DNA of 24,786 bases from assembly GCA_045617725.1 (NCBI GenBank), contig JAZLJD010000007.1, forward strand, positions 1 to 24,786. The letters run 5' to 3'. The first letter of the stretch is position 1; the number at the start of each line of letters is the position of its first letter. The notes under the pieces were generated by a model. That model was not told the origin of the DNA. It saw nothing but the letters and a program-made list of their open reading frames with translations, and did no database searches. Both the position numbers and the translations under genes were made by a program. Positions 14,747 to 22,351 of this stretch are shown here, in pieces. Source of the DNA: JAZLJD01 sp045617725. Lineage in GTDB: Bacteria > Bacillota > Clostridia > Lachnospirales > Lachnospiraceae.

Positions 14747-14785
14747 AAAGCGTTACGCGTCAACGCTTTTAAGTGCTAAAGCACT
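14747..14785. promoter_or_regulatory. operator-like palindromes in the symporter leader
   Basis: AAAGCGTT (14747-14754) and AACGCTTT (14762-14769) form a perfect inverted repeat around a 7-base spacer. AGTGCTAAAGCACT (14772-14785) is a second palindrome. Both lie just downstream of the -10 box on the reverse strand, a position where a LacI/CcpA-like repressor could block transcription. The first resembles a catabolite (cre) half-site, but the fit is imperfect. Confidence 0.5.
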
Positions 14786-14791
14786 TTGCAT

Positions 14792-14820
14792 ATAATACCC
14801 CCCTGCAAAAGGATTGTCAA
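14792..14820 (-). promoter_or_regulatory. strong sigma-A promoter of the symporter gene
   Basis: On the reverse strand a perfect TTGACA (14820-14815), a 17-base spacer and TATTAT (14797-14792) are found. Confidence 0.85.
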
Positions 14821-14854
14821 CCACTTCTGAGAACTTTTTTGAATTGTGTTGCCC

Positions 14855-15065
14855 GGGGCCCGCGGCCCTGCGGCCCCAGGCCCTCGGCTGCGACTTCCAG
14901 GCCCTGTGGGGCGCGACTGCGACTTCCGAGCCCTGCGGGGCGCGACTGCGACTTCCGGGCCCTGCGGGCCCTCTTCATGGTTCCGCCCGGGCTTCCTCAT
15001 GGTTCCGCTCCGGGCTTCCCTCATGGTTCCGCCCGGGGCTTCCGGGCCCTGCGGGCCCTCCCCCC
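14855..15065. repeat. GC-rich tandem repeat block
   Basis: A 29-bp unit beginning CTTCCGAGCCCTGCGGGGCG is repeated at 14894, 14923 and 14952. A 22-24-bp unit beginning TCATGGTTCCGC is repeated at 14975, 14997 and 15021, and a last CTTCCGGGCCCTGCGGGCCC begins at 15039. The palindrome GGGCCCTGCGGGCCC can fold into a strong hairpin. Open frames across the block translate to collagen-like Gly-Pro-rich strings on both strands and look spurious. Confidence 0.75.
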
Positions 15066-15118
15066 TCAATTTTCTGGTCCTCACTGTGGTTCCGGCATCG
15101 GAATTGGCCAAGTCCGCG

Positions 15119-15291
15119 TTTCCCGATGTCATTTTTTACCCATAATATTCCTGGTGTCATCGAGATTTCGAGTGCGTTAATTTCCCGATGTCATTTTTTT
15201 ACCCATAATAGTCTTGGCGTCATCGAGATTTCGGGCGCGCAAATTTTCCGATGAAAAATGGTCTTGATTTTACCCAAATTCTACATCGAGA
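15119..15291. repeat. 62-bp tandem repeat, two copies and a decayed third
   Basis: Units 15119-15180 and 15181-15242 share TTTCCCGATGTCATTTTTT, ACCCATAATA and GTCATCGAGATTTCG blocks. A third, diverged unit starts at about 15244 (TTTTCCGATG, later ACCCAAATTC, CATCGAG). No gene is carried, and it is AT-rich compared with its flanks. Confidence 0.7.
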
Positions 15292-15394
15292 CCGCCCTCG
15301 CCCTGAATACTCGATGCCCTATCGCCATTATCGTCCCTTATCGCCCCTGCCCCGCTTTCCGCCCATTCCAAATTTCCTCTCTCCGACAGGGGGC

Positions 15395-15482
15395 AGGGCG
15401 GCCCGGCGGTCCCTCCCAGGAGCTTCCGGGCCCTGCGGTCCCTCCCCGGGGCTCCCGGGGCTTCCGGGCCCTGCGGGCCCGC
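15395..15482. repeat. second GC-rich repeat block
   Basis: CTTCCGGGCCCTGCGGTCCC begins at 15423 and CTTCCGGGCCCTGCGGGCCC at 15461. These are the same unit as in the block at 14855-15065. The block ends 3 bases before the -35 box of the deacylase promoter. Confidence 0.7.
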
Positions 15483-15484
15483 TC

Positions 15485-15513
15485 TTGCCACCTGCACACT
15501 TATGCTCTATAGT
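15485..15513 (+). promoter_or_regulatory. sigma-A promoter of the deacylase gene
   Basis: TTGCCA (15485-15490), a 17-base spacer and TATAGT (15508-15513) lie about 32 bases before the start. Confidence 0.7.
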
Positions 15514-15544
15514 ATCTGTAATAAACAAGAAAAGGAATTCCCAC

Positions 15545-16006
15545 ATGGATAAAACAAATGTCATGCGCCTTCTTGATGGCAAGAAGGTCCCCTATACACC
15601 GCACTATTATGATTCCTCCATCACTACCGGCACGGAGGTGGCAGCAATTTTGGGACAGAACCTCGAAGCTGTCTTTAAGACGCTCGTTACAAGCGGCAAA
15701 AGCGGCGCTCATTACGTATTCGTCATTCCGGTTGCGGAAGAACTGGATTTAAAAAAGGCGGCCAGGGCCGCCGGAGAAAAATCTATTGAGATGCTGAAGC
15801 AAAAGGATCTGTTGCCCCTGACCGGATACATTCACGGCGGATGCAGTCCTATCGGCATGAAGAAGTTTTTCCCGACCTTCATCCACGAAAGTGCCTCCGA
15901 ACTTCCCGAAATCTATATAAGCGGCGGCCATGTCGGCGCGCAGGTATCCCTTGCCCCGCAAGATCTTGCCCGCATGATACGCTTTTCCTACGCAGACCTG
16001 ATATAG
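15545..16006 (+). CDS. ybaK: YbaK/EbsC-type aminoacyl-tRNA deacylase (153 aa)
   Basis: I chose the ATG at 15545, with AAGGAA 7 bases upstream and a consensus promoter before it. The same frame is open back to 15251, but only through GC-rich repeats. The protein is the full length of the family (150-160 aa). Recognisable segments are the N-terminal YTPHYYDSSITTGTEVAAIL, the catalytic-region LVTSGKSGAHYVFVIPVAEEL with its buried Lys/Asp context, and GYIHGGCSPIGMKKFFP, the glycine-rich loop typical of YbaK. The enzyme hydrolyses Cys-tRNAPro and related mischarged tRNAs in the cytoplasm to keep translation accurate. It is monocistronic, and a repeat cluster starts 8 bases after its stop. Confidence 0.93.
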   Translation: MDKTNVMRLLDGKKVPYTPHYYDSSITTGTEVAAILGQNLEAVFKTLVTSGKSGAHYVFVIPVAEELDLKKAARAAGEKSIEMLKQKDLLPLTGYIHGGCSPIGMKKFFPTFIHESASELPEIYISGGHVGAQVSLAPQDLARMIRFSYADLI

Positions 16007-16013
16007 TTGCATC

Positions 16014-16215
16014 AGGGACGATCCTTTTGTCACGAGAATGTGTACTTCTGCACGTGAATGATTGCTTCCTCCCTGATGTTGAGAAGGTCGGCCTTTTGTC
16101 ACGAGAATGCGTACTTCTGCACGTGAATGATTGCTTCCTCCCCGATGTTGAGAAGGACGGTCCTTTTGTCACAAGGATGTGTACTTCTGCACGCGAATCG
16201 TCCACCCCGCATATT
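16014..16215. repeat. 69-70-bp tandem repeats related to the 10.3-kb element
   Basis: Units begin with CCTTTTGTCACGAGAATG or a close variant at 16023, 16092 and 16162, each continuing with GTACTTCTGCACG. The first two then have TGAATGATTGCTTCCTCCC and GATGTTGAGAAGG. The GTCACGAG(G/A)ATGTGTACTT core is the same as in the left tandem units of the element at 10279. Confidence 0.75.
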
Positions 16216-16246
16216 GCTACAAAGACGGCGCCGCCGTCCCCCTGGT

Positions 16247-16341
16247 GAGAAGCAATTACATATAGGGCGAATCGATTCACGTAGAGTGATAGGCTTTCTT
16301 AGTATTTTCTTAGAGTTTCCTTAGTATTTTCTTAGTATTTT
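16247..16341. repeat. half copy of the palindromic element arm, with 11-bp tandem tail
   Basis: Bases 16247-16308 match the reverse complement of 10548-10608 (shared blocks GAGAAGCAATT, CATATAGG, CGAATCGATTCA, TTTCTTAGT). From 16298 an 11-bp unit CTTAGTATTTT is repeated four times (16298, 16309, 16320, 16331). The inverted partner arm seen in the 10.3-kb element is absent here. Confidence 0.75.
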
Positions 16342-16351
16342 GTTAGTTCCC

Positions 16352-16372
16352 GGCAACGGCAGAGCCGTTGCC
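16352..16372. other. perfect hairpin of uncertain role
   Basis: GGCAACGGC-AGA-GCCGTTGCC is a perfect 9-bp stem without a T-run on either side, so it is not a standard terminator. It may belong to the adjacent repeat cluster. Confidence 0.55.
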
Positions 16373-16397
16373 AAAACCCATCCGGTGCCGGGCTCAT

Positions 16398-16440
16398 AAA
16401 AAAGACATCGACAAATGCTGCCACAGCACTTATCGATGTC
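16398..16440 (-). terminator. Rho-independent terminator of the exporter operon
   Basis: On the reverse strand the stem GACATCGA/TCGATGTC (16440-16433 with 16411-16404) is followed by six T (16403-16398). Confidence 0.8.
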
Positions 16441-16450
16441 CTAATTTTCT

Positions 16451-16639
16451 CACAGGCTCCTATTTCACAGGCTCCTATTTCACAGGCTCATTTTCACAAG
16501 GCCACATTCACAAGCCCACATTTCACAAGCCCACATTCACAAGCCCACATTTTACAAGCCCACATTCACAGGCTCCTATTTCACAGACTCATATTCACAG
16601 GCCCACATTTCACAGGCACCTATTCACAAGCCCCTATTT
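16451..16639. repeat. array of thirteen 14/15-nt repeats overlapping an ATPase stop codon
   Basis: Consensus units (plus strand) are CACAGGCTCCTATTT and CACAAGCCCACATT. Units begin at 16451, 16466, 16481, 16495, 16509, 16524, 16538, 16553, 16567, 16582, 16596, 16611 and 16625. Lengths alternate 15 and 14 over most of the array, a 29-nt higher-order period. The last unit covers the TAG stop (16634-16636) of the ATPase gene. There are no unique spacers, so it is not a CRISPR array. Confidence 0.85.
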
Positions 16640-17557
16640 CTCGGGCTTTGCGATTACAATCTGTCCGTCCTTGACTTCAAGGCGTACCTTGTTGCCGCTT
16701 AAGCCGATGGAATCCAGCATTTCGCGGGGAAGCTGCAAGCGACCCGCACGGTCCAGAATGGAGTACTCGTCCTGCGAGTTCTCGTCATGCCAGTTAACCG
16801 CCGTGCTCTCCTGCAGACGTTCTGCGAAGTTCTCCTTCAGGATACGCTCGGAGCTGATCTTTCCGTCTCGGATGGCAGCTACACGCTGTACCTTCTTGGA
16901 GAGGGAAACATCATGCGTAACGATGATGATGGTCTGATGCATCTGCTCGTTTAAGTTGCGGAAAATATCAAAAATGATATTGGAGGTCTTGGTATCCACG
17001 GAACCGGTAGGCTCATCCGCAAGCAGAACCTTGGGGGAATTGGCAAGGGCGATTGCGATTGCAACACGCTGCTGCTCACCACCACTCATCTGGTGCAAAA
17101 GAGAATTCTTCTTGTGTGCAAGTCCAACCATATCGAGGAGTTCCAATGCTCTCTGGCGCTTCTTGTGCGTGCCTGCGATGTTCATGGGCATCATGACATT
17201 CTCAACACTGGAAAGATACGGGAGAAGGTTTCTGGCGTTGTTCTGCCATACGAAACCTACCGTATTCAGCTTGTAGGCTACAAGCTCACGCTCGCTCATG
17301 GTAAACAGGTTCTTTCCGTCTACAAAGAGCTTACCTGCACTCGGTCTGTCAAGGCCACCGATCATGTTCAGGAAGGTGGACTTACCGGAACCGGAGGAAC
17401 CGATGATTGCCATGAATTCGCCGTCCATGACGGTCAGATCAAGTCCCTGCAGAGCAAGTACTTCAAGGTCATCCGTTTTATAGATTTTTACGAGGTTATC
17501 GGCCTGAACCATGACCTTCGGTTCAGCCGCACCTGCCATTTTTACCTGTTCACTCAT
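16634..17557 (-). CDS. MacB/LolD-type ABC ATPase with C-terminal AbrB-like domain (307 aa)
   Basis: This is the cytoplasmic ATPase of the envelope exporter. The Walker A is GSSGSGKST (53-61), the Q-loop FVWQN, the signature MSGGEQQRV (157-165), the Walker B VLLADEP (177-183) and the switch histidine H215. All are intact. Residues 264-305 form an additional tail (YSILDRAGRLQLPREML, then GLSGNKVRLEVKDGQIVI) that reads like an AbrB/SpoVT swapped-hairpin domain. LolD-like ATPases are usually about 230 residues, so the extension is real extra protein. The start overlaps the previous ATPase stop by 4 bases (ATGA), with GGTGAG upstream. Its stop lies in the repeat array. Confidence 0.92.
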   Translation of the reverse strand: MSEQVKMAGAAEPKVMVQADNLVKIYKTDDLEVLALQGLDLTVMDGEFMAIIGSSGSGKSTFLNMIGGLDRPSAGKLFVDGKNLFTMSERELVAYKLNTVGFVWQNNARNLLPYLSSVENVMMPMNIAGTHKKRQRALELLDMVGLAHKKNSLLHQMSGGEQQRVAIAIALANSPKVLLADEPTGSVDTKTSNIIFDIFRNLNEQMHQTIIIVTHDVSLSKKVQRVAAIRDGKISSERILKENFAERLQESTAVNWHDENSQDEYSILDRAGRLQLPREMLDSIGLSGNKVRLEVKDGQIVIAKPEK

Positions 17558-18225
17558 ATCAGCTCACCATCCTGTAATTCGTAAAGCAGATCGCCTGCTC
17601 CCATCAGGGAAGTATCATGGGTGGTCATTACAATTGTAACGCCTTCCTTGGCTACCATCTCCTTAAACAAATTAACTACCGTTACAGATGATGCGGAATC
17701 CAGTTCTGCTGTAGGCTCATCCGCAAAGATAATCTTGGGGCTGTGTGCTACGGCTCTCGCGATAGCAACACGCTGCTGCTCACCACCACTCATCTCCTGC
17801 GGCATGTGGTCCATACGGTTTCCAAGACCTACCATGTGAAGGCACTGCTCTGCTCTTTCGCGACGTCCCTTGCTGATTCCCGCAAGACGAAGTGCGAATT
17901 CTACATTCTCGAGTGCGGTCATCATGGGAATCAGGGATACGGACTGGAATACGAAGCCCAGTTCCCTGCGGCGGTACAATTCTCTTTTGCGCTCACTCAT
18001 TTTGGTAAGATCGCGATCCTCAAAAAATACATGACCGGATGAAGGCATATCGAGTGCACCCAGGGAGTTAATCAGTGTTGTTTTGCCGGATCCCGAACGG
18101 CCCTTAAGGACCGTCAGGGTACCCTGCGGAATCTGTAATGTAATATCTTTCAATGCGTAGAAATCCTGTCCGCCGACCACGGGGAAGATACGGCAAACTT
18201 TCTCAGTAGTAATAATATTACTCAT
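17554..18225 (-). CDS. MacB/LolD-type ABC ATPase (223 aa)
   Basis: This is the standard-length partner ATPase. The Walker A is GRSGSGKTT (42-50), the Q-loop FVFQS, the signature MSGGEQQRV (145-153), the Walker B KIIFADEP (164-171) and the switch histidine H203. It differs from its neighbour in having no C-terminal extension. The gene starts 17 bases after the permease stop (GGAAGG upstream) and overlaps the next ATPase by 4 bases, so the two should be made in equal amounts and may form a heterodimer under the duplicated permease. Confidence 0.93.
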   Translation of the reverse strand: MSNIITTEKVCRIFPVVGGQDFYALKDITLQIPQGTLTVLKGRSGSGKTTLINSLGALDMPSSGHVFFEDRDLTKMSERKRELYRRRELGFVFQSVSLIPMMTALENVEFALRLAGISKGRRERAEQCLHMVGLGNRMDHMPQEMSGGEQQRVAIARAVAHSPKIIFADEPTAELDSASSVTVVNLFKEMVAKEGVTIVMTTHDTSLMGAGDLLYELQDGELI

Positions 18226-18242
18226 CTCTTTACCATCCTTCC

Positions 18243-21047
18243 TTAATCTTCGCCCAGCTTCAGGGCCTTAGTAATGTTCATGCGTGCTACGATGCGAATC
18301 AATACGGCTACGCACAGAAGCAGTACAATTGCAATAATCGTGAACAGCTCCACCATATCGCTTCGGCTGGAAATCAGCTCCATCGGAAGCACCTGGTCGG
18401 TCGCTGCGTACGCGTTCTGAATCATCGGAACAAAGAGCTTATTGGCGATAATACCAATACCCGCACCTGCCAGAATCGAGAACACACCGGAGTAAATCTG
18501 CTCCTGGCAAAGCATGCTGTAAATCTCGCCACGACGCATACCCATTGCTCTTAGGACGCCAAAAAGTAATTCTCTGGAACGGATGGACATGATCCAGTAA
18601 ATCAGATATCCGACGCCGCACAGAAGCAGGATGATAATGAAACTCATGGTCAGGATACCGTTGGTTCCCTGGAACAGAGTATCACGACGGATATTCTCTT
18701 TGTCCAGGTTGCGGTCTACGTAGCTCAGAATCGGAAGATTCTCTTCGTTAACGAAATTGTAAATGCCATCGGCACCTTCGCCCTCTTTCAGGCTGAACCA
18801 TACCTGATACGGTTCGATGCCCAGTGAATCCTGCAACCAGTTCAGGTTGGCGATGATGAGGTACTCGCTCTGCTTGGTCAGGCTGCCGTCGGCTGCGGTC
18901 TCGTAGGTCACCGGAAGATATCCGGGCCAGTACTCTACAAAGCCGTAAATGTAACCGCGGACTGCATCTCCGTTAATACCGAATACCGTAATGGTATCGC
19001 CGAGGCGCAGGTCCTTCTCTTTGAGGAAGTTCTCGCTGACGATAATCGCATTGTTTTTGGAAGCGAGAACATTTAAGTAATCGTAGTAGTCATAGTGAAG
19101 AAGGTCATCGTCCAAGGTGGTAACGCTTGCGAATTCCTTCGGGATAATTCCCATCAAAGTAACATCAATCGGCGTCGTTCCGCCAATCTTGGCGGTCTGC
19201 TGCTTCTTGTAAACTCTGGCAACATTCTCGACCCCGTCAATCATCTTGAACTGCTCGAAATCCGGCTCGTAATACTCAAGCGGTACGCTCGGGTCTACTC
19301 TCTTAAGAGCCTGGTTGGATTCCCATTTCTCTTCCAGAATGAAATCCGTACCGTCTACGTAATCCTTGTTATTCTCCGCATTGGCGATGATGGTACGTGC
19401 AACCGATGCGTGGAAGATTCCGAGTGCAACCGTCAGAATCATGAACAGCATGATGAAGGACTGCTTGCTGCCGTTACGAATCGTCTCGAGGAAAGAAGCA
19501 TAGGCTGCCGGTCTCTGGAAACGCTTCGTAATCACGTAGAGAAGCTTAACAAGGTAGGGCTGCAAGATGAGGTACAAAAGGCCCATACCGATGATGAACA
19601 GGGAGCTTGAGAAGTAAAGCAGGGGATCAAGATTCTCGCCTGCAAGTACCTGCAGAAGCATCTGCTCCTCATTCTTACGGAAGGTGTAATATCCGTAGAA
19701 GGAAATTCCGAGGCACAGAGCATCCACAATCAGCATGGCTGCAATCGGGCGCTTGTTACGGCTTCGACTGCGCTTTAAGCTTACAATCGTTACGCCGGAA
19801 TACTTGATGACCGGAATAACCGTCATGATAATGCTGAGTAACGCTGCCCCGAGACCGTACAGAAGTACGTCCAAAGAGTACTCTACCGCGAGATTTCTTT
19901 TGGCTCCAAATTCAAGGAACGCACTGGAGGAGCCCAGGATGGAGCAAATAAGGCGTCCGAGCGGCAGTCCGGCAACCATGGAAATCAGTGCCAAAAACGA
20001 CGACTGCATGATGTAGAGACCCAGAATCTGGATACGTTTGGCGCCACGGCTCTTCAAAAGGGAAATCTCGTTCTGCTCCATAAGAAGCATCTGTCCGGAA
20101 ATCATATAAAGGAATGCGCACAGAAGAAGGAGAACCGGAATCTGAAGAATGATGAGGGTTGCTTCAATCTTCTTGGCCTTGGCATTATAGGAATTCAAAA
20201 CATCCATGAAGTTCGTGGACTTAACACAGGCGGAGAAGTTGGGATCGTTGTTAATCTGATCGCCGGTTCTCATAAGGGAAGCTACCTGTGCGGGGCGGAT
20301 GGTGGTATAGTCGTACACCTCAATCCACTCACCTCTTAAGTTGTAATTCTCGCTGTTCTCGCCCAGGAAATAGCGGCTGAACACGTCGTAATCAATAAAG
20401 AAGTTGGTTTCATAATCTTCGGGATTAACTACCCAGTAGTCATCCTCGTTCTCATCCTTGCCAAAGACGCCGACGATGGTGATACGCACCGGATTGCCTT
20501 CGTTGTCAAAGATGTACTGGAATTCCACGGTCTCACCCATGAGAATATCCAGCTTAACCATGGTCGCCTCACTGATGATGGCAGGAATTCCGCCGTCGGC
20601 CGTGATGGTATCGCTTACGTTCTCACCGGTCAGAATCTTTACGTGCTGTGCAAGATCCGTCATCGTGGTGATGGACGGCTTCCAGGAACGAAGACCGTTG
20701 GCATTGATGATGGATTCCGCACCGGAGGGGCTGGTGGAATAAATTGCAATGTCATGCTTTACATCAAGGCCCAGTCGACTGTTGCTCGACTCGGTGAACT
20801 GCGTCAATTTAGAAAACAAATCCGTACCGTCGTTCTTGGGCGATACAATACCCATCCGCAGGATGGCCGGCCATGCGACATTGTCCTCTTCATAGGCCTT
20901 AAATTCGTCCGTCAGCATCTTCTTGAAGGAAGCGCTACGGTACATGGGATGGCTGACTACGGTTGCTATCAAAAGCACGTTACCGATTAAGAGGCAAAAA
21001 ACCATCCATTTTTTATGTAATAGTTTCTGAATCATTAAACGAAACAT
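18243..21047 (-). CDS. duplicated FtsX/MacB-type permease (934 aa)
   Basis: I chose the ATG at 21047, with AAAGGAG 6 bases upstream. A longer frame to 21092 starts in an intergenic hairpin region. A first membrane helix (about residues 14-35) is followed by a roughly 250-residue extracellular domain, then membrane helices between about residues 290 and 560. A second large extracellular domain follows, with a final helix group near the C-terminus (IIILLLCGVGYLIYWIM, GVFSILAGAGIGIIA, IIAIVLLLCVAVLIRIV). This is two FtsX units in one chain, so one polypeptide could carry both ATPases. The family moves or shears envelope substrates (lipids, lipoproteins, peptides) using ATP. The substrate is unknown. 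Confidence 0.92.
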   Translation of the reverse strand: MFRLMIQKLLHKKWMVFCLLIGNVLLIATVVSHPMYRSASFKKMLTDEFKAYEEDNVAWPAILRMGIVSPKNDGTDLFSKLTQFTESSNSRLGLDVKHDIAIYSTSPSGAESIINANGLRSWKPSITTMTDLAQHVKILTGENVSDTITADGGIPAIISEATMVKLDILMGETVEFQYIFDNEGNPVRITIVGVFGKDENEDDYWVVNPEDYETNFFIDYDVFSRYFLGENSENYNLRGEWIEVYDYTTIRPAQVASLMRTGDQINNDPNFSACVKSTNFMDVLNSYNAKAKKIEATLIILQIPVLLLLCAFLYMISGQMLLMEQNEISLLKSRGAKRIQILGLYIMQSSFLALISMVAGLPLGRLICSILGSSSAFLEFGAKRNLAVEYSLDVLLYGLGAALLSIIMTVIPVIKYSGVTIVSLKRSRSRNKRPIAAMLIVDALCLGISFYGYYTFRKNEEQMLLQVLAGENLDPLLYFSSSLFIIGMGLLYLILQPYLVKLLYVITKRFQRPAAYASFLETIRNGSKQSFIMLFMILTVALGIFHASVARTIIANAENNKDYVDGTDFILEEKWESNQALKRVDPSVPLEYYEPDFEQFKMIDGVENVARVYKKQQTAKIGGTTPIDVTLMGIIPKEFASVTTLDDDLLHYDYYDYLNVLASKNNAIIVSENFLKEKDLRLGDTITVFGINGDAVRGYIYGFVEYWPGYLPVTYETAADGSLTKQSEYLIIANLNWLQDSLGIEPYQVWFSLKEGEGADGIYNFVNEENLPILSYVDRNLDKENIRRDTLFQGTNGILTMSFIIILLLCGVGYLIYWIMSIRSRELLFGVLRAMGMRRGEIYSMLCQEQIYSGVFSILAGAGIGIIANKLFVPMIQNAYAATDQVLPMELISSRSDMVELFTIIAIVLLLCVAVLIRIVARMNITKALKLGED

Positions 21048-21111
21048 ATTGTTTCTCCTTTCGGACCCCGGCTCTCGGCATTTGCTGTGCAAAAGCCTGC
21101 CGACGCTCTGC

Positions 21112-21148
21112 GCTCGCTCCGCGAGCTTGCTGGGACACCTTCGGTGCC
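21112..21148. repeat. two tandem REP-like hairpins between operon genes
   Basis: GCTCGC-TCC-GCGAGC (21112-21126) and GACACC-TTC-GGTGCC (21134-21148, one G-U pair) lie in the 107-base gap between the third adaptor and the permease. This is the only long gap inside the operon. The hairpins may pause the polymerase or protect mRNA ends. Confidence 0.55.
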
Positions 21149-21154
21149 TCAGCC

Positions 21155-22351
21155 TTAGTTATTGCATAAAAGTACTGTGCCTTCTTCAAGGCCGGTAAAT
21201 ACCCAATAGTAATCATTATCGCTGCCACCGGGGATGAAGGTCTGCTTTACCTTGGTACCGTCCTCGCGAACTACGGTAACATAGAATTCATCTTCCACAA
21301 CCGTTACAGCATTTCGGTCAACCAGCAGAACATTTCGCATGGTATTCGTGTCACCCGTGATGTTCAGGCCTCTTGAGAACATAACATCCTCAAAGTTGCA
21401 CTCCACTTCCATGATAACGTTCTTGGTCTGCATGCTGGTATAGGAGCTCATTGCGGAGGGGCTTAACACGCGTGCCTTATATGTGGAATTTCCACCCAGT
21501 GACAGAGTAACCTCATCACCGTAAGCCAGTCGGTTTGCATAATTGTCAAGACTTATGAATACCTTGTCGGAGGTCGTGATAATTAGGATAGTATCCCATG
21601 CGTTAACAATGTCGCCTTCCGTACGGTAATTGTCTACCCATCTTACCCAGCCTTCCTTGGTTGCCTTAACTTCCGTAACCGTAAGGGTTTCCTTGTATTC
21701 CTTCAGTGCATCCTCTGCTTCCTGAATGCGCTCAAGCTGCGCTTTCTTGGTATTCTCCCACTGACGAACCTTCTGATTGTAATAAATCATGTTGATGTCG
21801 TGAGTGTAGTCATCGTACTTGCCATCGCGTTCGTAGGAATCCTCGTACTGTTCTTCCACATCTTCAAGGTAATCCGCAAGACTCTTCTCATTGTCCTCTA
21901 CGAGCGTGGCGTATCTTTCCTGCATACGTTTCAGTTCCAGCTCCTTCTGCACAAGAGGAGACTTGTCATACTCAACCGTAATGTGGCCTACCACGTCGCC
22001 CACCTTGACGTAATCGCCGGTCTGCACCGTGATGTCCTTATAACGAATGGTACCCGTGGTCGACGGGAAGTTCGTATATTCGATATTCGGGAAGTATGCG
22101 TTTACTCTGACATCCCGAATATTGGCGCCCATATCACCGCGTTTTACGGTCGTATAGGTTTCCGTTACAATATCATCCTCCTCGGTCAATGCTCCGAGGT
22201 TTAAGTACATGGAATCATCCACAACGGAAATGGATCCCGCTCCGGTATCTTCCGTCTTTAAAAGGTCTGAAACGGAACAGCCCGCTGTGCCAAAAACAAG
22301 TGACGCACACAGGAGGATTGAGGTTATTTTTTTCATATCAGTCGTCCACAT
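21155..22351 (-). CDS. HlyD/MacA-type membrane fusion lipoprotein, third adaptor (398 aa)
   Basis: I chose the ATG at 22351 because AAGGAG lies 9 bases upstream. A start at MKKI (22336) would give a tidier signal peptide, and I cannot exclude it. After the signal (MKKITSILLCASLVFGTAGC from residue 6) comes a lipobox, TAGC. The lipoyl-like half (ITVQTGDYVKVGDVVGHITV) precedes a long coiled coil (about residues 145-235, YATLVEDNEKSLADYLEDVE) and the second half (VKATKEGWVRWVDNYRTEGD). A beta-barrel and a C-terminal domain follow. Such adaptors stand on the outer face of the membrane and bridge the ABC permease to its substrate or to the wall. The gene overlaps the preceding adaptor by 14 bases. 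Confidence 0.85.
   Translation of the reverse strand: MWTTDMKKITSILLCASLVFGTAGCSVSDLLKTEDTGAGSISVVDDSMYLNLGALTEEDDIVTETYTTVKRGDMGANIRDVRVNAYFPNIEYTNFPSTTGTIRYKDITVQTGDYVKVGDVVGHITVEYDKSPLVQKELELKRMQERYATLVEDNEKSLADYLEDVEEQYEDSYERDGKYDDYTHDINMIYYNQKVRQWENTKKAQLERIQEAEDALKEYKETLTVTEVKATKEGWVRWVDNYRTEGDIVNAWDTILIITTSDKVFISLDNYANRLAYGDEVTLSLGGNSTYKARVLSPSAMSSYTSMQTKNVIMEVECNFEDVMFSRGLNITGDTNTMRNVLLVDRNAVTVVEDEFYVTVVREDGTKVKQTFIPGGSDNDYYWVFTGLEEGTVLLCNN

Noticed and set aside
14745..14760. CcpA catabolite (cre) site
   Set aside because: TTGAAAGCGTTACGC fits the first part of the consensus but misses the final positions. It is better described as part of the perfect AAAGCGTT/AACGCTTT palindrome.
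14776..15254. Collagen-like Gly-Pro-rich frames on both strands
   Set aside because: They arise from GC-rich tandem repeats, lack starts with ribosome binding sites, and occur in several frames at once.
15251..15544. N-terminal extension of the deacylase by 98 codons
   Set aside because: It would translate the repeat block. The promoter and AAGGAA site place the start at 15545, giving the normal family length.
16451..16639. CRISPR array
   Set aside because: Repeats of 14-15 nt follow each other without unique spacers, and no cas genes are present.
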